A DNA stretch of 5,743 bases from Clostridiales bacterium. Its GTDB lineage: Bacteria > Bacillota > Clostridia > Christensenellales > Aristaeellaceae. A program made the translations under genes and the position numbers. The DNA lies in NCBI GenBank assembly GCA_004552515.1, contig SFOF01000149.1, forward strand, positions 1 to 5,743. Direction: 5' to 3'. Below the pieces are notes generated by a model that saw only the letters and a list, made by a program, of their open reading frames with translations, was not told where the DNA came from and did not search any database. Of this stretch, positions 1 through 5,190 are shown piece after piece (positions within the stretch are counted from its first letter, which is position 1; each line of letters starts with the position of its first letter).

Positions 1-1
1 C

Positions 2-634
2 GACGCGCGGATGCGTATATTCAACGCCGACGGCAGCGAAGCGCAGATCTGCGGCAACGGCCTGCGCTGTGCCGCGCGTTATCTCTACGATCACAACCTC
101 TGCCGGAAAACCGAGATGAACATTGTAACCGGCGCGGGGCTTAAAACCGTCTGGCTGGACGTTCAGGACGGCGAGGTGCAAAGCGTCACCGCCGACATGG
201 GCGCGCCTGTCGTGAACGAGCCGGTCAGATTGACCGCCGCGGGGCGCACGCTCACGTTCTGGCCGGTGTCGATGGGCAATCCGCACGCCGTGACGTTCGA
301 GGAAAGCGCAAAGGGCGCCGAGTTTTACACGCTCGGCCCGGCCTTTGAGGGGCACGCGTTCTTTCCGGAGCGTGCGAACATCGAGTTTACCGAGGCTGTC
401 AGCCGGACGCGGCTTAATGTGCGCGTGTGGGAGCGCGGCTCGGGCGAGACCATGGCCTGCGGCAGCGGCGCGTGCGCTGTGCTGGCGGCGGCGGTTTCGG
501 CGGGGCTGGCCGAGCGCAGGGCGCAGGTGGCACTGCCCGGCGGCGCGCTGACCATCGAATGGCGCGAGACAGACGGCCATATCCTGATGACCGGCCCCGC
601 GACGCCTGTTTTTGAGGGAGAAGTGCGGGTTTGA
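2..634 (+). CDS. dapF: Diaminopimelate epimerase, 3' part (5' end outside window)
   Basis: Cytoplasmic, cofactor-independent epimerase that converts LL- to meso-diaminopimelate, giving lysine and the third residue of DAP-type peptidoglycan stems. The frame is open from base 2 and ends at TGA 632-634; the Met codon at 11 is internal. Numbering from that Met, the first catalytic Cys is C14 in the motif ADGSEAQICGNGLRC and the second is C150 in MACGSGACA. Also present are H92 in MGNPHAV and E141 in ERGSGET. The H92-C150 and E141-C150 spacings (58 and 9) equal those of H159, E208 and C217 in the Haemophilus influenzae enzyme, as I recall its numbering. Family members are about 270-280 residues, so roughly 65-70 N-terminal residues lie to the left. 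All visible active-site residues are intact, so it should be functional. The neighbours downstream are also cell-wall genes. Confidence 0.97.
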   Translation, partial: DARMRIFNADGSEAQICGNGLRCAARYLYDHNLCRKTEMNIVTGAGLKTVWLDVQDGEVQSVTADMGAPVVNEPVRLTAAGRTLTFWPVSMGNPHAVTFEESAKGAEFYTLGPAFEGHAFFPERANIEFTEAVSRTRLNVRVWERGSGETMACGSGACAVLAAAVSAGLAERRAQVALPGGALTIEWRETDGHILMTGPATPVFEGEVRV

Positions 635-676
635 CGGATTTAACGTCCCTTTTTGCGCCATTTCTGGAAATTGTCT

Positions 677-706
677 CTTTCATTTTTCACGCAAATGGTA
701 TACAAT
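677..706 (+). promoter_or_regulatory. Candidate extended -10 promoter for the hydrolase/Mur ligase/Ddl operon
   Basis: The dapF-hydrolase gap is unusually AT-rich for this window. It contains TATACAAT at 699-706, preceded by TGG (696-698) as in an extended -10 element. The better -10 reading is TACAAT (701-706), which matches TATAAT at five of six positions. The only -35 I can offer is weak (CTTTCA, 677-682, 18-bp spacer, three of six matches). Transcription would begin near 712-715, just upstream of the AGGAGG at 719-724. Read-through from dapF is equally possible, since I see no good terminator between them. Confidence 0.4.
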
Positions 707-718
707 AGAAAGAAAATG

Positions 719-724
719 AGGAGG
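719..724 (+). promoter_or_regulatory. Ribosome binding site deciding the hydrolase start
   Basis: A perfect AGGAGG lies 12 nt before ATG 737. The spacer is longer than the usual 5-9 nt, but the two Met codons further upstream in the same frame fit worse. ATG 716 overlaps this site, and ATG 653 lies upstream of the candidate promoter. The residues they would add (FFTQMVYNRKKMRRLW and neighbours) do not resemble the start of an alpha/beta hydrolase. Confidence 0.7.
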
Positions 725-736
725 CTGTGGCTTGAT

Positions 737-1513
737 ATGATCTTTGAAGCGCGCGGAGTTAAAATGTATTACGAGGTGCACGGCTCGTTCGGGCGGCCTC
801 TGCTTCTGCTGCACGGCTGGGGCGGGCGCTGCGAGAGCTTCCTGCCCGTGACGCGCGATTTCGAGACGACGCGGCGCGTCTATGCCGTCGATTTTCCCGG
901 CCATGGCCGCAGCGATCAGCCCGATTGCCCCTGGTCCGTGACCGAGTATATGGAGTATATCCGCGCGTTCATGGAGGAAATCGGCATCGGCGGCGCGGAC
1001 ATTGTGGCGCACTCGTTCGGCGCGCGCGTGGCGATTCTGCTCGCCGCCGAGCATCCGGACGCGGTGGGAAAGCTGCTTTTGACCGGCGCGGCGGGCGTCC
1101 CGAGCCGCAAATCGGGAAAAACGCCGTTTAAGACGCGCGTGTATAAGGCGCTGCGTTCTCTGGTCGGCAGGCCGTTTATGCGGAGGCTGTTCGGCGAGGA
1201 AAAGATCGATCTGTGGCGCGAGGCGCTCGTGCAGCATTTCGGTTCGGCGGACTATCGCGCGCTGACCCCGTTCATGCGCCAGACGTTCAACCGCGTGATC
1301 GCTCAGGATTTAACGCCCTGCCTTGCTAAAATCAAAGCGCCCACGCTGCTCGTCTGGGGCGAAAACGACACCGCCACGCCGCTGTGGATGGGGCAGCAGA
1401 TGGAAAAGGAGATTCCCGACGCGGGGCTGGTCGTGCTCAAGGGCTGCGGGCATTTCGCCTATCTGGACAAATACGGCGAGTTCCGCCTGATCGCCGAGAG
1501 CTTTTTGAAATAA
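737..1513 (+). CDS. Alpha/beta-fold hydrolase, substrate unknown
   Basis: Single-domain cytoplasmic alpha/beta hydrolase of 258 residues; no signal peptide or membrane segment is visible. From the chosen start MIFEARGVKMYYEVHG, the oxyanion-hole motif HGWGG is at 26-30. The nucleophile elbow is AHSFGA with Ser93, a variant of GxSxG in which the first Gly is Ala. The acidic residue is probably D211 in WGENDTATP, and the catalytic His is H239 in GCGHFAYLDK. So the Ser-Asp-His triad is complete. The region at about 115-190, rich in Arg and Lys (KSGKTPFKTRVYKALRSLVGR in part), would be the cap that sets substrate choice. The fold is certain, but nothing here identifies the substrate; an esterase- or lipase-like role is the default. 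It ends 12 nt before the Mur ligase, so it is probably cotranslated with two cell-wall enzymes, which suggests but does not prove an envelope-related job. Confidence 0.93.
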   Translation: MIFEARGVKMYYEVHGSFGRPLLLLHGWGGRCESFLPVTRDFETTRRVYAVDFPGHGRSDQPDCPWSVTEYMEYIRAFMEEIGIGGADIVAHSFGARVAILLAAEHPDAVGKLLLTGAAGVPSRKSGKTPFKTRVYKALRSLVGRPFMRRLFGEEKIDLWREALVQHFGSADYRALTPFMRQTFNRVIAQDLTPCLAKIKAPTLLVWGENDTATPLWMGQQMEKEIPDAGLVVLKGCGHFAYLDKYGEFRLIAESFLK

Positions 1514-1514
1514 C

Positions 1515-1521
1515 GGAGGAG
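1515..1521 (+). promoter_or_regulatory. Ribosome binding site of the Mur ligase gene
   Basis: GGAGGAG lies directly after the hydrolase stop codon (1511-1513). From GGAGG there are six nt to ATG 1526, close to ideal spacing. This fixes the start of the Mur ligase and supports translation from a shared transcript. Confidence 0.85.
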
Positions 1522-1525
1522 AGAG

Positions 1526-3124
1526 ATGAAGATTGTCATTGCCGTCCTGAGCGCGCTTTTGACCGCGCTGGTTTCACGGTATTATCTGCATATGCTCCAG
1601 CTGGAGAGCTATCAGCTGGACGGCTATGTGCGCTGGCTGAAGAAGAATCACAGCCGTCAGAGCGGCGCGCTGACCATCGGCGTGAGCGCGACGGCCGGTT
1701 ATTACGCGCTGTGGCTGATCCTGCGCGTGTTCCTGAGCGCGGCGGCCAGCCAGATCGCCGCGGGGATTATCGCGCTTATCGGCTTTGCGCTCTTTGCCGT
1801 GCTGCTCGACCGTGCGTTTCATATGCAGCCGGAAAAGAAGCCGCTGACCTATACGCCGCGCATGAAGCGGCTCTATGCCGCGCTCATCGTGATTGCGCTT
1901 CTTGCGGCGCTGCTGATCGCGCTGGTGTTCAGGCTGCCGGGCTTTATCGTGTTCGTCGCCGCGCCGTATCTGCCGCTGGCGGCGGGCGCGTGCATGAAGC
2001 CGGTTGAAAAGAAGATTTCTGATCACTATCTTCAGGATGCGAAGCGCAGGCTGGACGACCGCCCCGATCTGATCAAAATCGGCATCACGGGCAGCTATGG
2101 CAAGACCAGCACCAAGTTCATCCTCGCGACGATCCTGTCCGAAAAGTTCGACGTGCTGGCCACGCCCTCGAGCTTCAACACGCCCATGGGCCTGACCCGC
2201 GTCATCCGCGAGCAGCTGGAGAAGCACCATCAGGTGTTCCTTGCCGAGATGGGCGCGCGCCATGTGGGCGACATCAGGGAGCTGGTGGAGCTGGTGCATC
2301 CGCGGCTGGGCCTGCTTACCTCGGTGGGCGAGCAGCATCTGGAGACGTTCGGCGACATCGAGACGGTGGCGAATACGAAATTCGAGCTGGTCGAGGGCCT
2401 GCCGGAAAACGGCGCGGCATTCTTCGCGGCGGACGGCGCGTGGGTCGATAAGCTCTATCAGCGCGCGGCGTGCGAAAAATTCCTCACCGGCACGCAGGGC
2501 ATGGGCCTGGACATGAAGGCGGAGGACATCGCCGTGGGCGCGGAGGGCAGCCGCTTTACGCTCTCCGATAAGCGCACGGGCGAGAAAATCGAGTGCCATA
2601 CGAAGCTGCTCGGCCGCCACAACATCGGCAATGTCACGCTGGCCTGCATGGTCGCGCGGTATCTGGGGCTGACGATGGAGGAGATCGCGCGCGGCGTTTC
2701 CAGGCTCGAGCCGGTCGAGCATCGGCTTCAGCTCCTGAGCGGCGCGAACGGCATGACCATCATTGACGACGCGTTCAACTCGAACCCCGTGGGGGCGAAC
2801 GCGGCGCTCGACGTGCTCTCGGCCTTCGAGGGGCGCAGGCGCGTCGTGGTGACGCCCGGCATGGTGGAGCAGGGCGAGAAGGAAGCGGAGATCAACCGCC
2901 GCTTCGGCGCGCAGATGGCGGGCAAGTGCGACGAGGCGATATTGGTGGGCAAAAAGCACACGCAGCCCATCGTGGAGGGCCTGCGCGCGGGCGGCATGGC
3001 CGACGAGCACATCCATGTGACCGCCAGCCTTGACGAGGCCACGGCGGTGCTCGGCCAGATTGGGCGGCCGAATGACGTTGTGCTGTTCGAGAATGACCTG
3101 CCCGACAATTATAATGAGAAGTAA
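1526..3124 (+). CDS. Membrane-anchored MurF-like Mur ligase
   Basis: ATP-dependent amide-bond ligase of the Mur family, 532 residues. The first ~160 residues are membrane region, with hydrophobic stretches at about 1-17, 49-72, 74-95, 116-135 and 137-157. A short charged linker (KKISDHYLQDAKRRLDDRP) leads straight into the central ATPase domain. The P-loop is GITGSYGKTSTK at 186-197 (K193); then come SSFNTPMGLT (215-224), EMGARHVGDI (241-250), VGEQHLETFGD and LGRHNIGN (362-369). The C-terminal domain starts near PVEHRLQ (396-402) and has IIDDAFNSNP (412-421), matching the DDxYNxNP signature of MurF. What is missing is the N-terminal Rossmann-like domain with which ordinary MurF holds the UDP-MurNAc peptide. 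With Ddl next door, adding D-Ala-D-Ala to the stem peptide is the best guess. MurT-like amide chemistry is less likely, as no GatD-type glutaminase gene is adjacent. Family certain; exact substrate inferred. Confidence 0.93.
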   Translation: MKIVIAVLSALLTALVSRYYLHMLQLESYQLDGYVRWLKKNHSRQSGALTIGVSATAGYYALWLILRVFLSAAASQIAAGIIALIGFALFAVLLDRAFHMQPEKKPLTYTPRMKRLYAALIVIALLAALLIALVFRLPGFIVFVAAPYLPLAAGACMKPVEKKISDHYLQDAKRRLDDRPDLIKIGITGSYGKTSTKFILATILSEKFDVLATPSSFNTPMGLTRVIREQLEKHHQVFLAEMGARHVGDIRELVELVHPRLGLLTSVGEQHLETFGDIETVANTKFELVEGLPENGAAFFAADGAWVDKLYQRAACEKFLTGTQGMGLDMKAEDIAVGAEGSRFTLSDKRTGEKIECHTKLLGRHNIGNVTLACMVARYLGLTMEEIARGVSRLEPVEHRLQLLSGANGMTIIDDAFNSNPVGANAALDVLSAFEGRRRVVVTPGMVEQGEKEAEINRRFGAQMAGKCDEAILVGKKHTQPIVEGLRAGGMADEHIHVTASLDEATAVLGQIGRPNDVVLFENDLPDNYNEK

Positions 3125-3127
3125 CGC

Positions 3128-3133
3128 GGAGGG
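3128..3133 (+). promoter_or_regulatory. Ribosome binding site deciding the ddl start
   Basis: GGAGGG abuts the ATG at 3134 with no spacer, which rules that codon out as a normal start. The next in-frame ATG at 3143 sits nine nt downstream, a standard spacing. The protein therefore begins MKTNLAVVFG rather than MRSMKTN. Confidence 0.85.
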
Positions 3134-3142
3134 ATGCGATCT

Positions 3143-4336
3143 ATGAAAACGAATCTCGCGGTCGTGTTCGGCAGCAGAACCTGCGAGCACGACGTATCGA
3201 TCATTTCCGGCCTTCAGGCGGCGATGGCGGCCGATTCGGCGCGCTATGACGTGACGCGCGTGTATATTTCCCGCGAGGGCGACTGGTATATCGGCGAAAA
3301 GCTGGCCGATATGACGTTCTATCTGAGCTTTGATCCCGCGCAGGTGACGCACGTCCTCCCCGTGGCCGAAAAGGGCAAGCTGCTCTTGATCGATTATCCC
3401 ACCGAGAAGAAAAAGCTCTTCGGCGGCGGACGCTGCGTTGAAAAGACGATCGACGTGGTGCTGCCGGTCATGCATGGCCTGAACGGCGAGGACGGCACGC
3501 TTCAGGGAATGCTGGAGCTGATGAACGTGCCCTTCGCGTCCTCCGGCACGTTGGGCTGCGCCGTGGGCATGGACAAAATCGCCATGAAGCAGCTCTTCCG
3601 CGGCTGCGGCTTCCCCGTGCTGCCCGATACCTGGGCGGAGCGCGGCGAGTGGGAGCGCGACAGAAACACTGTGGTCGCGCGCTGTGAGCAGGCGCTTTCC
3701 TATCCGATGTTCGTCAAGCCCGCCAATCTCGGTTCGTCGATCGGCATCAGCCGCGCGAACGACCGGGACGGCCTTGTTCATGCGCTCGAGGTGGCGTTTT
3801 CCTATGACCGGCGCGTGCTGATCGAAAAGGCGGTCACGGCGATCGAGGAGGTCAACTGCTCGGCGCTGGGCTATGCCGAGGATGTGCGCGTGTCTGAAAC
3901 CGAAATGCCCGTGCGCTGGGACGACAAGGAGCTGCTCGACTTCTCCGAGAAGTATCTGCGCGGCAATTCCGGCAAGGGCATGAGTTCGCTCAAGCGCAAG
4001 ATCCCTGCGCCGGTGGACGATGAAAAGCAGACGTTCATCCGGCAGACGACCGCCGACGTGTTCCGCGCGCTGGACTGCAAGGGCGTGACGCGCGTGGATT
4101 ACATCATCGACAAGGACGAGGATCGCGTCTATCTGGGCGAAGTTAACACCATTCCCGGCTCGCTGGCGTTCTATCTGTGGGAGCCGGTGGGCGTCAGCTT
4201 CGCGCAGCTGATCGACGCGATGGTGGACGCCGCCTTCAAGGCGTGGGCCGATCGCAACAAGAGCGTGTTCTCCTATGATTCCAATATCCTCACCTCCGTG
4301 CGCAGCGGCGCAAAGGCCGCCAAGGTCGGGCGGTAA
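3143..4336 (+). CDS. ddl: D-alanine--D-alanine ligase (ATP-grasp)
   Basis: Cytoplasmic ATP-grasp enzyme that joins two D-alanines for the stem-peptide terminus. It has 397 residues from ATG 3143, somewhat longer than the usual 300-370. N-terminal substrate motif: FGSRTCEHDVS with E15. Then HGLNGEDGTLQG (from 111), MDK (143-145), the ATP-binding strand FVKPANLGSS (190-199), the omega-loop EKY (269-271), RVDY (R317, D319), and the metal-binding pair E333 and N335 in GEVNTIPGS. The Lys-Tyr of EKY aligns with the K-Y pair of E. coli DdlB that goes with D-Ala-D-Ala rather than D-Ala-D-Lac specificity; VanA-type enzymes differ there. It is divergent: GSRTCEH replaces the usual GGxSxEH, and PGSLAFYLWE replaces the common PGFT...SMYP segment. 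It lies 18 nt after the Mur ligase stop and is the last gene before a terminator, so it is probably the end of the operon. Confidence 0.95.
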   Translation: MKTNLAVVFGSRTCEHDVSIISGLQAAMAADSARYDVTRVYISREGDWYIGEKLADMTFYLSFDPAQVTHVLPVAEKGKLLLIDYPTEKKKLFGGGRCVEKTIDVVLPVMHGLNGEDGTLQGMLELMNVPFASSGTLGCAVGMDKIAMKQLFRGCGFPVLPDTWAERGEWERDRNTVVARCEQALSYPMFVKPANLGSSIGISRANDRDGLVHALEVAFSYDRRVLIEKAVTAIEEVNCSALGYAEDVRVSETEMPVRWDDKELLDFSEKYLRGNSGKGMSSLKRKIPAPVDDEKQTFIRQTTADVFRALDCKGVTRVDYIIDKDEDRVYLGEVNTIPGSLAFYLWEPVGVSFAQLIDAMVDAAFKAWADRNKSVFSYDSNILTSVRSGAKAAKVGR

Positions 4337-4347
4337 ATATCTTCTTT

Positions 4348-4381
4348 CCGGCGATGCAGGCAGCGTCGCCGGTCTTTTTTT
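4348..4381 (+). terminator. Intrinsic terminator after ddl
   Basis: CCGGCGA (4348-4354) pairs perfectly with TCGCCGG (4366-4372). A T-G wobble and two further G-C pairs extend this to a ten-bp stem around the loop AGGCA (4358-4362). TC and seven T residues follow (4375-4381). It starts 11 nt after the ddl stop, so it ends the cell-wall operon and isolates it from the transporter genes. Confidence 0.95.
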
Positions 4382-4420
4382 AGCCCCTGAAATAAAAATA
4401 ATTTTATTTTCTAAAACAAG

Positions 4421-4451
4421 TTGACAAACGTAATTTTTTTAGCGGTATTTT
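4421..4451 (+). promoter_or_regulatory. Sigma-A type promoter of the transporter genes
   Basis: A perfect -35 box TTGACA is at 4421-4426. The best -10 candidate is TATTTT (4446-4451, four of six matches), with a 19-bp spacer that is slightly long. Upstream, 4390-4418 is almost pure A/T and could act as an UP element; it contains the AT-only inverted repeat AAATAAAA...TTTTATTT. The weak -10 and long spacer suit a promoter that needs an activator, but this is inference. Confidence 0.7.
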
Positions 4452-4463
4452 AGCATAAAAGAA

Positions 4464-4478
4464 AATGAATGATTCATT
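4464..4478. promoter_or_regulatory. Perfect 15-bp palindrome, probable operator
   Basis: AATGAAT and ATTCATT are exact reverse complements around a single G at 4471. The site begins 12 nt after the -10 candidate, so it covers or touches the expected transcription start. That is where a repressor would block initiation. The regulator is not in the window, and I do not recognise the motif as belonging to a named family. Confidence 0.55.
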
Positions 4479-4487
4479 AAAAAGAAG

Positions 4488-4503
4488 GTTTCGTTTGCGA
4501 AAC
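4488..4503 (+). repeat. Perfect inverted repeat in the transporter leader
   Basis: GTTTCG (4488-4493) and CGAAAC (4498-4503) are exact reverse complements around TTTG. As RNA this is a six-bp hairpin with a four-nt loop about 30 nt into the transcript. As DNA it could be a second operator half-site pair. No T-run follows, so it is not a terminator. Confidence 0.5.
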
Positions 4504-4561
4504 GGCGGCATCTGAAGAGAGACGCGCATGGGGCGTACAGAGGGCGAATGAATAACGCGTG

Positions 4562-4569
4562 AAGGAGAA
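4562..4569 (+). promoter_or_regulatory. Orphan Shine-Dalgarno-like site upstream of the permease
   Basis: AAGGAGAA is the best ribosome binding site in the leader, yet no start codon fits it. GTG 4570 is only two nt from GGAG, and its frame is closed by TGA 4600-4602. ATG 4599 is about 30 nt away, and the permease-frame ATG 4642 about 70 nt away. The true permease start is therefore unresolved. Confidence 0.4.
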
Positions 4570-4641
4570 GTGGATAGGACAAGCGGAAAAAAAATCGGAT
4601 GAATCAATCGGGCGGCGCGGGGCAGGCGGCTGGCGCGGAAG

Positions 4642-5190
4642 ATGCTGGAGCACTGGCAGCTGTACCTGATGGCGCTGCCGGCGCTGGCATATATCATGCT
4701 GTTTGTCTATAAGCCGATGTACGGCATCATCATTGCGTTCAAGAATTATAAGTTCAAGCTGGGGATTCTGGGCAGCAAATGGGTGGGGCTGAGCAATTTC
4801 CGGCGGCTGCTGGAGTCCTACTGGTTTCCGATCATTCTCAGGAACACGCTCACGCTGTCCGGGCTGTCGCTGCTCATCGGCTTTCCAGTGCCGATCATAC
4901 TGGCGCTTATGGTCAACGAGGTGCAGCGCGAGGCGCCCAAGCGGCTGTTTCAGACGGTGTCATGCGCGCCTCACTTCATATCCACGGTGGTGGTGTGCGG
5001 CATGATCCAGATTTTCCTTTCGCCGTCGTCGGGAATCATCAACAACCTGATCGAGCGGCTGGGCGGTCAGGCGGTGTATTTCATGGGGCATTTCCTTCAG
5101 CGGCGACAATGCCGGGGGCGTGGAGAATATGCTGCTCAACGCATTTGGCATCTACACCAGCGCCAACGATATGCTGTGGACGCTCGATGA
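4642..5190 (+). CDS. LplB-type carbohydrate ABC transporter permease, truncated (probable pseudogene)
   Basis: Inner-membrane permease of the LplB family, which imports oligosaccharides or aldouronates together with a second permease, a lipoprotein binding protein and a shared ATPase. Residues 1-149 are authentic: the first membrane segment ALPALAYIMLFVYKPMYG with the family hallmark KPMYGIIIAFKNYK, WVGLSNFRRLLES, and then segments near 65-90 and 110-126. NNLIERLGGQAVYFMG follows. After Gly149 (5086-5088) the frame encodes an Arg-rich, non-membrane tail (HFLQRRQCRGRG onward) that is an out-of-frame reading of a binding-protein gene. Family members are about 300-320 residues, so half is lost, including the EAA loop that docks the ATPase; it should be non-functional. 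The start is uncertain: ATG 4642 has no good ribosome binding site, and a one-base shift in the GGGG run at 4619-4622 would join ATG 4599 in frame as MNQSGGAGRRLARKMLEHW. Alternatively the break is an assembly error. Confidence 0.85.
   Translation: MLEHWQLYLMALPALAYIMLFVYKPMYGIIIAFKNYKFKLGILGSKWVGLSNFRRLLESYWFPIILRNTLTLSGLSLLIGFPVPIILALMVNEVQREAPKRLFQTVSCAPHFISTVVVCGMIQIFLSPSSGIINNLIERLGGQAVYFMGHFLQRRQCRGRGEYAAQRIWHLHQRQRYAVDAR
5086..5101 (+). other. Chimeric junction: permease to solute-binding protein
   Basis: The permease similarity (frame of base 4642) stops at Gly149, bases 5086-5088. In a different frame (codons beginning at 5090, 5093 and so on), solute-binding-protein sequence FSGDNAGGVENM starts by 5096-5101. 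Only about 8-10 bases remain in which the breakpoint can lie. No insertion sequence, target duplication or repeat is visible at the join. Confidence 0.75.

Noticed and set aside
633..655. GACG-GATTTAA-CGTC followed by CCTTTTT as a dapF terminator
   Set aside because: The stem is only four bp and overlaps the dapF stop codon; too weak to call, though partial termination cannot be excluded.
3134..3142. ATG 3134 as the start of ddl
   Set aside because: It directly abuts the GGAGGG ribosome binding site; ATG 3143 has correct spacing and gives the normal family N-terminus.
1574..3781. A 735-codon open frame on the minus strand opposite the Mur ligase and ddl
   Set aside because: Its translation is His/Arg/Ala-rich low-information sequence with no domain motifs. 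The + strand carries two proteins with complete catalytic motifs over the same bases. Long antisense frames are expected where codon third positions are G/C-rich.
3143..4336. A VanA-type D-Ala-D-Lac ligase (glycopeptide resistance)
   Set aside because: The omega-loop EKY and the other motifs match the Ddl side, and there are no vanH, vanX or VanRS-like neighbours.
4390..4409. AAATAAAA-ATAA-TTTTATTT inverted repeat as an operator or second terminator
   Set aside because: It is made only of A and T in an A/T tract, where such symmetry arises easily. Upstream of a -35 box it is better described as a possible UP element.
4600..4602. TGA read through (recoding) to give a longer permease from GTG 4570
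   Set aside because: dapF uses TGA as a stop and no intact gene here contains an in-frame TGA. The GTG is only two nt from its ribosome binding site. A simple indel explains the frame better.
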